In this document: positions 36,766 to 44,514 of the stretch, piece by piece | How the letters are laid out: every line of letters starts with the position of its first letter | How positions within the stretch are numbered: position 1 is the stretch's first letter | Source: Parvibaculum sp963975745 | GTDB taxonomy: Bacteria > Pseudomonadota > Alphaproteobacteria > Parvibaculales > Parvibaculaceae | DNA length: 64,000 bases | Assembly (NCBI RefSeq): GCF_963975745.1 | Contig: NZ_CAXBIB010000001.1 | Coordinates: 248,001-312,000 of the forward strand | Direction of reading: 5' to 3' | Translations under genes and position numbers: made by a program | Notes under the pieces: model-generated | What the model was told of the DNA's origin: nothing | The model's database searches: none | Seen by the model: the letters and a program-made list of their open reading frames with translations, nothing else

Positions 36766-37770
36766 ATGAGCGCAGGTGAAAACCCACTTGCCGGTCCACT
36801 GACCGAGGTCGTGCGCCGCCATATTCCTGGCGCGACCGCAATTGCCAATCTCAGGCGCCTGTCGGGCGGCGCGAGCCAGGAAACATGGTCCTTCGACGCG
36901 ACCGCCGGCGATGTCGTCGCTCAGCTTATTCTCCGTCGCGCCCCGGGAGGGGCCCGAGATGCTCGTGCAACCGTCGTACCGCTTGAAACCGAAGCCCGGT
37001 TGATCGATCTGGCCGGTCGCGCGAATGTTCCCGTTCCGACGGTACGGCACGTGCTGTCGCCGGAGAACGGTCTTGGCCACGGCTTCATCATGGATCGTAT
37101 TGCCGGTGAGACGATCGCACGAAAGATTCTGCGTGACGATGAGTTCGCCGAAGCGCGGCCGAAATTGGCGCGTCAATGCGGTGAGATTCTCGCAAGGCTG
37201 CATCGCATCGACATGGCGGCCCTGCCGCCCTTGCGAACTTCGCCGGCCCGCAGCGAAATCCGGCAGTATCTCGACACCTACAAGGCGCATGGTCATCCCC
37301 ACCCTGTTTTCGAACTGGCTTTCCGCTGGCTGCAGGACAATGCACCCTCGGAAACCACCGCACATACGCTGGTGCATGGCGATTTTCGCAATGGGAACCT
37401 GATGATCGGCGCCGATGGTGTGCGGGCCGTGCTCGATTGGGAACTGGCACATATCGGCGATCCGATGGAGGATCTCGGATGGATATGCGTCAATTCCTGG
37501 CGTTTTGGTAACATCGACAATCCCGTCGGCGGGTTCGGCTCGCGCGAGGAAATGTTTGAGGGTTATGAAGCTGCGGGCGGTGCAAAGGTAGATCCGGCAC
37601 GCGTCAAGTACTGGGAGGTCCTGGGAACGCTCAAATGGGGGGTGATGTGCACCATCATGGTCACGGCCTTCAAGAGCGGAACCGATCGCTCCGTCGAACG
37701 CGCGACGATTGGGCGTCGATCTTCCGAAACCGAGATCGATCTGCTGCGCCTTCTGGCGCCGCGTAACTGA
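36766..37770 (+). CDS. APH/ACAD10-like phosphotransferase family protein
   Basis: A 334-aa kinase-like protein. The catalytic loop HGDFRNGNLM (His204, Asp206) and the metal-binding DWELAHIGDPMEDLGW (Asp224) are intact. The N-terminal LSGGASQETWSFD resembles the nucleotide loop. Such genes are usually next to acyl-CoA dehydrogenases and are annotated as aminoglycoside phosphotransferases or ACAD10-like; ACAD10/11 kinase domains phosphorylate 4-hydroxyacyl-CoAs, so a similar reaction in acyl degradation is plausible. It is not evidence of antibiotic resistance. Confidence 0.85.
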   Translation: MSAGENPLAGPLTEVVRRHIPGATAIANLRRLSGGASQETWSFDATAGDVVAQLILRRAPGGARDARATVVPLETEARLIDLAGRANVPVPTVRHVLSPENGLGHGFIMDRIAGETIARKILRDDEFAEARPKLARQCGEILARLHRIDMAALPPLRTSPARSEIRQYLDTYKAHGHPHPVFELAFRWLQDNAPSETTAHTLVHGDFRNGNLMIGADGVRAVLDWELAHIGDPMEDLGWICVNSWRFGNIDNPVGGFGSREEMFEGYEAAGGAKVDPARVKYWEVLGTLKWGVMCTIMVTAFKSGTDRSVERATIGRRSSETEIDLLRLLAPRN

Positions 37771-37780
37771 GGAGCCGTAC

Positions 37781-38173
37781 ATGCAGGATCAGCCAACAGC
37801 GGCCGAACTTGTCGAGGCAGTTGCAGACTTCATCCGTAATCATGCCATGCCGCAGCTTCAGGGGCATGCGGCGTTTCATGCGCGTGTTGCGGCCAATGCG
37901 CTGGACATCGTCCGGCGTGAACTCGAAATTGCGCCGGCGGCCAATGCCGACGAACAGAAACGTCTGGCGTCTCTTCTCGGTCGTGACGGCTCCCTGGAGG
38001 AGTTGAATCGGGACCTGTGCAACCGTATCGAAAACGGTACATTCAGTCTCGAAACGCCTGGCCTTGCCGATCATCTCTGGGCTACGACCTTGACAAAGCT
38101 GGCGATCGACCAGCCGAGTTATTCCGGATACCGGCGCGCCGCTGAGGAAAAAGGTAGACAGGAAACGGGGTGA
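37781..38173 (+). CDS. DUF6285-like protein
   Basis: A 130-aa protein, mostly helical, with LVEAVADFIRNHAMPQLQGH, AFHARVAANALDIVRRELE and DHLWATTLTKLAIDQPSYSGY. Proteins of this kind (DUF6285) are regularly encoded next to the APH-like phosphotransferase, and here the gap is ten bases with GAGGAG before the ATG. The role is unknown; it could be a stabilising or regulatory partner of the kinase. The gene directly precedes the DUF3089 gene. Confidence 0.8.
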   Translation: MQDQPTAAELVEAVADFIRNHAMPQLQGHAAFHARVAANALDIVRRELEIAPAANADEQKRLASLLGRDGSLEELNRDLCNRIENGTFSLETPGLADHLWATTLTKLAIDQPSYSGYRRAAEEKGRQETG

Positions 38174-38178
38174 TCGTG

Positions 38179-39309
38179 ATGTTGAAGAAGACCCTTTGGG
38201 GCGTGGTGGGAATTTCTGTCTTCGCCGCGACGATGGCGATATTTCTGTATCTCAACAAGCCCGCGCAATATTACGTGCTGCTGAAGCCCTGGAGTGGATT
38301 TGACGAGGCATACGCGCCCGACGAGCCCGACTACGCATCGGCTGATGCATGGGCCGCACTCCCGGAGCGCGCGGACAAGGCCGATGTCGTCCCCGCCGGA
38401 ACCGGCCTGATCGACAATCAGGCCAATGCCGATGTCGACGTTTTTTTCATTCATCCGACGACCTATTACGGCAAGGCAGGCTGGAATGCACGCTACGACG
38501 AACCCGGATTCTCTCTGGACCGTCTAGAAAGCGGCGTCCTGCGTTATCAGGCCAGCGTGTTCAATGGCTGCTGTCGTATCTTCGCGCCCCGCTATCGACA
38601 GGCAACAGTCTATGCTTTCATCGGCAAGGGCGACGATGAACATGCAGCCCTCGACCTCGCCTATCGAGACATTCTCCGTGCCTTCGAGAATTTCATCGGC
38701 GAGCGCAACGACGGCCGCCCCTTCATTGTTGCCGGCCATAGTCAGGGTGGGCTCCATGGTTCCCGTCTGCTGCAGGAAAGAATTGCCGGGACACCCTTGG
38801 CCGACCGGATGGTCGCTGCCTATCTGATCGGTTCGGTGCTGCCGGAAGATCTGGGCGTTGGCGGAATCAAGCCCTGCAACGGCCCTGAAGCAACGGGATG
38901 CACGGTCAACTGGAATTCAATGAACGCATCGGCGCCTCGTCGCGGCTGGGTCGACGAGGGCACGACATGGATCAATGGCGCATATCGGATGATTGGTGGC
39001 GCGTCGCTTGCTTGCGTCAATCCGCTGAACTGGCTGGTGGGCAGCGCGGCCAATGCGTCGGAAAACCTCGGTAGTCTGCCATTTGTCGACTCGGATGAGG
39101 CCTTCCCGGCGCCGCGTCCGGCGCTGACGGGCGCCGCCTGCGACGACGGCGTTCTGCTGGTTACGATTGACGAGAATGAGCCGGGCTTCACGATGGGAGT
39201 ACGTAGCGGCGACTACCACATCTACGACTACAATCTCTTCTACATGAACATGCGCGCCAATCTCGATGCACGAGTTGCCGCGTTCTTCAAGGCGGAGACG
39301 CGGCCATGA
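38179..39309 (+). CDS. DUF3089 alpha/beta-hydrolase
   Basis: A 376-aa protein with a single N-terminal membrane anchor or signal (WGVVGISVFAATMAIFLYL) and an alpha/beta-hydrolase fold of DUF3089 type. The family segment DVDVFFIHPTTYYGKAGWNA and the nucleophile elbow GHSQGG (Ser188) are present. It is expected to face the periplasm; the substrate is unknown. A GTG at 38170 overlaps the DUF6285 stop, but ATG at 38179 is the more normal start. Its stop overlaps the hydratase ATG (ATGA). Confidence 0.82.
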   Translation: MLKKTLWGVVGISVFAATMAIFLYLNKPAQYYVLLKPWSGFDEAYAPDEPDYASADAWAALPERADKADVVPAGTGLIDNQANADVDVFFIHPTTYYGKAGWNARYDEPGFSLDRLESGVLRYQASVFNGCCRIFAPRYRQATVYAFIGKGDDEHAALDLAYRDILRAFENFIGERNDGRPFIVAGHSQGGLHGSRLLQERIAGTPLADRMVAAYLIGSVLPEDLGVGGIKPCNGPEATGCTVNWNSMNASAPRRGWVDEGTTWINGAYRMIGGASLACVNPLNWLVGSAANASENLGSLPFVDSDEAFPAPRPALTGAACDDGVLLVTIDENEPGFTMGVRSGDYHIYDYNLFYMNMRANLDARVAAFFKAETRP

Positions 39310-40118
39310 ACCTGACCGCGCTGGAAGTCGACAAGGGCGTTGCGACCGTTACCTTCATCAATCCGCCACGCGGTTACATGAACGCCGTGCAGATGCAGGA
39401 AATTGACCGCATCGCAGACGAACTCAGCGCCGACGATGCGGTCCGCGTCGTCATCTTCACGGGTGGCATCGAGAACGTCTTCATCCGCCACTACGATGTG
39501 GCCGAGATTCTGGGTTTTGCCGATGCACTGCAGAGGAATCCGGCAAGCAGGGACGAGATCTTCGAGCGAAGCCGGACCGAAACAGCGCTCTCGCGAACCT
39601 TCGACAAGATCGACCGTATGTCCAAGCCGACGATTGCCGCGATCAATGGTTTCTGCCAGGGCGGCGGCTTCGAGTTTGCGCTTTGCTGCGACTTGCGCAT
39701 TGCCGAGGCTGGCGACTACCGGATCGGATTGCCGGAAACGAATCTCGGCATATTCCCAGGTGCCGGGGGAACGGAACGCCTGCCCCGGCTGATTGGAGAA
39801 GCGCGTGCGCTCGAACTGATCCTGCGCGGCCGAACGGTCGGGCCTGCAGAGGCAGTCGCGCTGGGCCTCGTTCATGAATGTGTCGGCGGACGCGCGATCG
39901 AACGGGCTCATGAACTGGCACGCGAACTGGCCGGAAAGAGTCCGCGAGGGCTTGCCGATGCCAAGGCCCTTGTGAAATCCGCCGCAGACCTGCCGCTGTC
40001 GGAGGGACTGGCCAATGGGCGGGGCCGCTTTGCGGCGCTTGTTGCCACCGATCCTGACGCCGCCCGTCAGATGAAAATGTTCGTCGCTGGCGACGAGGAC
40101 ATCAACCGCAACCGGTAA
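39306..40118 (+). CDS. enoyl-CoA hydratase/isomerase family protein
   Basis: A 270-aa crotonase-fold protein. The CoA-binding MSKPTIAAINGFCQGGGFEF supplies the oxyanion-hole Gly region, followed by LPETNLGIFPGAGGTERLPR, where the Glu is in the catalytic position and the GAGGT motif is intact. It hydrates enoyl-CoA or isomerises related CoA esters. The ATG overlaps the DUF3089 stop, so translation is coupled and this gene closes the probable operon. A hairpin follows. Confidence 0.9.
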   Translation: MNLTALEVDKGVATVTFINPPRGYMNAVQMQEIDRIADELSADDAVRVVIFTGGIENVFIRHYDVAEILGFADALQRNPASRDEIFERSRTETALSRTFDKIDRMSKPTIAAINGFCQGGGFEFALCCDLRIAEAGDYRIGLPETNLGIFPGAGGTERLPRLIGEARALELILRGRTVGPAEAVALGLVHECVGGRAIERAHELARELAGKSPRGLADAKALVKSAADLPLSEGLANGRGRFAALVATDPDAARQMKMFVAGDEDINRNR

Positions 40119-40159
40119 TGGGCATGCGCCCAGCCTGTGCCGAATGCATTGAAATGCAT

Positions 40160-40187
40160 GAAGGCCGGGAACAGCTTCCCGGCCTTC
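40160..40187. terminator. bidirectional hairpin between convergent genes
   Basis: GAAGGCCGGGAA and TTCCCGGCCTTC form a 12-bp stem with a four-base loop (CAGC). It sits between the hydratase (+) and thiolase (-) stops. Neither side has a long U-run. Confidence 0.65.
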
Positions 40188-40211
40188 AATATTGCAGGCA
40201 GTGTCGGGCCG

Positions 40212-41414
40212 TCAGGCGCCGTGGGCACCGATGATGGTCACCGAGCAGACATTCTGCGACGGCGCGCCGCCGAGATTGTGCGTCAGGCCGATCTTGGGAT
40301 TGGCCAGCTGCCGCTCGCCTGCGCGGCCCTGCAACTGCAGGTACATCTCATAGGCCATGCGCAGGCCGGAGGCGCCGATCGGATGGCCGAAGCACTTGAG
40401 TCCACCATCGATCTGACAGGGTACCTTGCCGTCGGCATCGTAGAAGCCGTCCATGACATCCTTCACGGCACCGCCTTCGGGCGAAATGAAGAGATCTTCC
40501 ATCGTCACGAGTTCGGTAATGGAGAAGCAGTCATGCACCTCCATCATGCTGACTTCCTCGCGTGGATTGTCGATCCCGGCCTCCTTGTAGGCTTTCTTGG
40601 CAGCAATCCGCGCGGTATGGAAATAGCTGCCGTCCCAGCTGTTGTGCTGCGACTCGAGACCGTTCGAAACCGACAGCTGCATCGCCTTGACCGTCACGAT
40701 ATCCTTCTTGCCCATCGCCCTGGCGATTTCTGGTGTCGTGACGATGGCCGCCGCCGCACCATCAGACACGCCGCAGCAATCGAACAGGCCGAGCGGTTCG
40801 GCAATCATCGGCGCACCCATCACCTGTTCTTCGGTGACCACGTTGCGCAGATGAGCCTTCGAATTCTTTGCGCCGTTCGCATGGCTCTTGACCGAGACAT
40901 GTGCGATCGCCCGCTTGAGATCGTCCTTGTTGACGCCATGTTTGGCGCGGTAGGCAGAGGCGAGCTGCGCGAAGTTACCGGGGGCCGAGCCCGAGGGCGA
41001 CCACTGCGGATTGAGCGTGCCCATGTTGCCGACCGGCAAGCCGCCATAGCCGGTGTCCTTCAGTTTCTCGACGCCGAGCGCCAGCGCGATGTCGGCGGCA
41101 CCCGAGGCGACCGCATAGACGGCGCCGCGAAGCGCCTCTGAGCCCGACGCACAGAAATTCTCGACCCGCGTCACAGCAATGTTGGGGAGGCGCAGCGCAA
41201 CAGAAAGTGGCGTGCCGCCCTTGCCTGTGCCGATTTCGTCGATATGGGTCGAGAACCACGCCGCATCGAGCTGTGTCGGCTCGATCCCGGCATCCTGCAT
41301 TGCTTCGAGATAGGCCTCGACCATCAATTCCTCGGGGCCGGCATCCCATCTTTCGCCGAACTTCGAGCACCCCATGCCGAGGATCGCGACCTTGTCCTTG
41401 ATACCTGCCGCCAT
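40212..41414 (-). CDS. thiolase (acetyl-CoA acetyltransferase, SCP2-like)
   Basis: A 400-aa thiolase of the SCP2/lipid-transfer subgroup. The nucleophile is Cys88 (NFCASGSEALRG), the first His is in MEVHDCFSIT (residue 294) and the second in CFGHPIGASG (344). These are the residues needed to cleave or form C-C bonds in acyl-CoA. It lies downstream of the HMGS-like/DUF35 fusion on the same strand, only 12 bases away, and the two probably act together. In archaea, a thiolase of this type, an HMG-CoA synthase and a DUF35 protein form one complex. Confidence 0.92.
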   Translation of the reverse strand: MAAGIKDKVAILGMGCSKFGERWDAGPEELMVEAYLEAMQDAGIEPTQLDAAWFSTHIDEIGTGKGGTPLSVALRLPNIAVTRVENFCASGSEALRGAVYAVASGAADIALALGVEKLKDTGYGGLPVGNMGTLNPQWSPSGSAPGNFAQLASAYRAKHGVNKDDLKRAIAHVSVKSHANGAKNSKAHLRNVVTEEQVMGAPMIAEPLGLFDCCGVSDGAAAAIVTTPEIARAMGKKDIVTVKAMQLSVSNGLESQHNSWDGSYFHTARIAAKKAYKEAGIDNPREEVSMMEVHDCFSITELVTMEDLFISPEGGAVKDVMDGFYDADGKVPCQIDGGLKCFGHPIGASGLRMAYEMYLQLQGRAGERQLANPKIGLTHNLGGAPSQNVCSVTIIGAHGA

Positions 41415-41426
41415 GTCCGTGTCTCC

Positions 41427-42935
41427 CTATTCGGCCGCCTGGCCCGTTTGTGTTTTTGAGGCGTTCGCTGCGATCGGCACTGCCTTCCAGAAATACCGAC
41501 GGAAACCGCGCTTGTCGTCGAATTCCTTGATCCGGAAGACCAGCTTCACCTCCATGCCGGAATCGACTGTGCCGGTTTCGACATCGGTGAAGTCCATCAT
41601 GATCCGGCCGCCTTCGTCAAAAACCACCATCCCGTAGTGATTGGGCGGGTTCATGCTGAAGGAGAGGAAATCGGCGGACCAGGACAGAATTTTCGCCTTC
41701 TTTTCGGCAAACTTGTACGGCTCCTGCGTGTCGACCGTGTGATTGTTGGGATTGACCGAAATGCGGGAGCGGGGGAACTGGATCACGCCCGTCTCTGTAC
41801 AACGGCCGCCGACGAGCCCCATCAGCATATCCTCATTGCGGTAGAGCGTGGTGAGCGCGGTCTTCTTGTCCTGCTCGGCACGCATACCCTTTTCCCACTC
41901 GATGAGACCGTTGAAGGTAAGGAACTTGAGATAATTTGTCTCTTCGACACGGTTCGCCAGCGCCCCGACAATGCCGCGTTTCCCGGACTGGCTCGCTATC
42001 TTGTCTGTCACTTCGAAGACCAGCGCATCGCAGCCACCGCCGAAATGCAGCATCATCACCTTGTCGCCAGGCTTTGCTTCCTTCTGAAGGGTATGCACGA
42101 GCATGACCAGCGAATGGGCGGCACCAGTCTCGCCGCAATTCGCCGCAAGCGTGTCCCGGGCCGCTTCCGGCGCAATGCCCGAGCGCTTTGCGAGCTGCTG
42201 AACGAACTTGTCACCGAAACTGCAGGGAAGAACAAAATGCTTGATGTCTCCTGCGCTTACACCAGAGTTTTCAAGTGCTGCTTTCACCGCCCGGGGAACG
42301 ATTTTGGCAAAGCCTTCGTCCCGGATCCAGCGCTCTTCCCAGTTGTAATCGAACTCTTCGGTGTCGCCTCTGAAGTGATCGACAAAATCGATCGTCAGGC
42401 TGGCACCGCCGAGATACGTCGCAATGACATTGTCCGCACCGACGGTTACTGCTGCCGCACCATCGCCGAAATCGAGTTCCTGTGACGTGACCGCCTTTGT
42501 CTTTCGATGATCGGCGGCCAGAACCAGGGCGTTCTTTGCCTCGCCGGCCTTGATCGCCGCCAGGGCCTGCGTCAATGCGGATGTCCCGGCACGCTGGGTC
42601 GATGCAACGTCGATCGCGCGGACCTTCTCGTCGAGTGTCAGGGCCGCAGCAATGATCCCGCTGTTGAGCCGATCCTTGAACGGCATGGTCGTCGAGCCGA
42701 AGTAGAGCGCGTCGACATGGCCCCGGTCGTCATCCGGACCCAGCAGGTCGCGGGCGGCCTCGACGGCCATTGTGACCGAATCCTCGTCCCAGTTGGCCAT
42801 GGATCGCTCGCCCTTCCCCTTGCCGAGGAAATTGGGCGCAATCCAGGCATTGGCCTGGGCTACGGCTTTTCGTTGAAGCCGCAGGCGCGGGATATACCCG
42901 CCATAGGCTGTAAGTCCCACCGCTTGCTGGGCCAT
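41427..42935 (-). CDS. HMG-CoA-synthase-like domain fused to DUF35/OB-fold domain
   Basis: A 502-aa protein with a KAS III/HMGS-type thiolase fold (residues 1 to about 340) joined to a C-terminal OB-fold domain of DUF35 type (about 375-490). Where condensing HMGS enzymes have Cys in a CKAGT-like motif, this protein has TQRAGT, placing Gln114 at the catalytic position. The catalytic His region reads VLPCSFGDKF, without His. An NCGETGAA motif keeps the Asn (267). In the C-terminal domain only one Cys (GGRCTETG) of the expected zinc ribbon remains. It probably pairs with the thiolase 12 bases downstream. The reaction is not predictable. Confidence 0.82.
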   Translation of the reverse strand: MAQQAVGLTAYGGYIPRLRLQRKAVAQANAWIAPNFLGKGKGERSMANWDEDSVTMAVEAARDLLGPDDDRGHVDALYFGSTTMPFKDRLNSGIIAAALTLDEKVRAIDVASTQRAGTSALTQALAAIKAGEAKNALVLAADHRKTKAVTSQELDFGDGAAAVTVGADNVIATYLGGASLTIDFVDHFRGDTEEFDYNWEERWIRDEGFAKIVPRAVKAALENSGVSAGDIKHFVLPCSFGDKFVQQLAKRSGIAPEAARDTLAANCGETGAAHSLVMLVHTLQKEAKPGDKVMMLHFGGGCDALVFEVTDKIASQSGKRGIVGALANRVEETNYLKFLTFNGLIEWEKGMRAEQDKKTALTTLYRNEDMLMGLVGGRCTETGVIQFPRSRISVNPNNHTVDTQEPYKFAEKKAKILSWSADFLSFSMNPPNHYGMVVFDEGGRIMMDFTDVETGTVDSGMEVKLVFRIKEFDDKRGFRRYFWKAVPIAANASKTQTGQAAE

Positions 42936-43074
42936 CCGTCTCCCTTTCCGAATGCTCGGTTGTCTGTTGTTGCCGGGAGTTTATCGATGAAAGCGGGCCC
43001 TCGACAACCGTTCCAAAGGGCGGCGACCAAGGGCCAAGCTGCCGCTACGTCACTCACACGCCCGGGCCTGCATA

Positions 43075-44370
43075 TCAGCCGTCGACGATCACGCAGGCGA
43101 ACTTCCGGGCTTGCAGCGCCTTGCATGCCGACCGGGCATCGGCAATGCCGTCGAAGGCACCCGCCCTGAGCCGGTAGAAGATACCGCGCTCGCCGAGGTC
43201 GGCCCGCTGCACAAGATGATCGTACTGCCCCACGATACCGCCAACCGACCCGGCAATCCTCTTCCACTCCTCGCGGGCGGTCTGCTCGTCGCGGAAGGCC
43301 CCAAGCTGAATCCGGTACCGCGGAGAAGCCGCGTCCGAATCCGAAGCCGGCGGAACCATGGACGCCGCTTCATGTGGAATGGGTGCCGTCGGCCTCAACG
43401 AGGCTGTTGTCAGCCGGTCGGCAGGGACGATATTGACGGGGGGGCCGGATGCACCCGCCGCGATACCGGACACCTCTTCTGACGGTTCGAAGCGGACTGC
43501 CGTCGTTTCCCACCCCCCGGTGGTCGCGATGCGAATGACCGCGGCGCCTTCGTTGCCCGATGAGGTGCTCTGAAAGGGTGTCAACATCGCGGGCAGCACG
43601 CGTGGCTCGGGCGCCTTGTTCCCATGATTGACCAAGGCCGCAGTCGCATTTTCACGGACAGATGGGTTGGGTGAGAGCTCCGCCAGTTTGGCGCCGGCGA
43701 CCTCGAACTCGGGATCGATCGCCAGTGCAATCCGCAGATCGGCCTCGGCGCCGCTCAGATTTCCGGTTTGCTCATAGGCCAGAGCGCGGCCGAAGAGCGG
43801 CAGCTTGCGCTCATTGCCCGGCATCAGCCGTATCGCTGTCGAGTAGTTCTCGATGGCCGCATCGTAGCTTTGCCGGCGCCGTTCGAGATTGGCGAGATTG
43901 TGATAGACGGCGGCATAGTCAGGTGCAAGTGCAATGGCAGTGCGATAGTCGGATTCCGCCCGTTCGAGATCGCCGGCATTGGCCAGGGCGATACCACGAT
44001 TATAATGTGCACGTGCCTGCACCGCTGCAGGAAGTGAATTGGCTGTGATCGCGCGGGAGTAATCCGCAATCGCGGCATCCTGTTGGCCGGTCTTCTGGAA
44101 CGCGATGGCGCGATGGTAGTAGGCCAGCGCCCGCCCATCGACATTGAGACCGCCGCTGTCCAGTGCATTCGAGAAATCGGTGGCCGCCTTGTCGAACTGG
44201 CCGCGCTCGATCGCATCGGCTCCGGCGCTCATGAGTGCGGCGGCTTCGGTTGTCCCCATCTCCGCCTGAGCTGCGGCCGGAACAATCGCCAACCCCGCCG
44301 CAAGCAGCACCGCCTGCACGTTCAGCCGCAATGTCTGTGTCAGGCTGGGCATAGCAAACGCCGCATCCAC
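43075..44370 (-). CDS. periplasmic TPR protein with SPOR domain
   Basis: About 431 aa. An N-terminal signal (LRLNVQAVLLAAGLAIVPAA, cleavage near AQAEM) is followed by about five TPR repeats (residues 35-220; for example LAYYHRAIAFQKTGQQDAAIADYSRAI and LPLFGRALAYEQTGNLSGAEADLRIAL), a disordered Pro/Ser/Thr stretch, and a C-terminal SPOR domain (YRIQLGAFRDEQTAREEWKR; FYRLRAGAFDG). SPOR domains bind glycan strands without stem peptides, so the protein probably works at the septum or cell wall. GTG at 44370 has GGGAGG correctly spaced; ATG at 44352 is the alternative. Confidence 0.85.
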   Translation of the reverse strand: MDAAFAMPSLTQTLRLNVQAVLLAAGLAIVPAAAQAEMGTTEAAALMSAGADAIERGQFDKAATDFSNALDSGGLNVDGRALAYYHRAIAFQKTGQQDAAIADYSRAITANSLPAAVQARAHYNRGIALANAGDLERAESDYRTAIALAPDYAAVYHNLANLERRRQSYDAAIENYSTAIRLMPGNERKLPLFGRALAYEQTGNLSGAEADLRIALAIDPEFEVAGAKLAELSPNPSVRENATAALVNHGNKAPEPRVLPAMLTPFQSTSSGNEGAAVIRIATTGGWETTAVRFEPSEEVSGIAAGASGPPVNIVPADRLTTASLRPTAPIPHEAASMVPPASDSDAASPRYRIQLGAFRDEQTAREEWKRIAGSVGGIVGQYDHLVQRADLGERGIFYRLRAGAFDGIADARSACKALQARKFACVIVDG

Positions 44371-44514
44371 CGGCCCTCCCCAAGGATATATATCGCCGCG
44401 TAAATCTACCACGACGGCAGCAAGCCCCAGCGGCCGGAGAAAACCTCCAGTGAAATCAGTTGGTTGCAATGAGGCGTTCTGTGTCGCGTTGAGGCGCCGG
44501 TCGCGAATCGTCGC

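Noticed and set aside
36766..37770. Aminoglycoside resistance gene
   Set aside because: The kinase motifs are those of the APH fold, but the context (DUF6285, hydratase) and sequence fit ACAD10-like acyl metabolism proteins.
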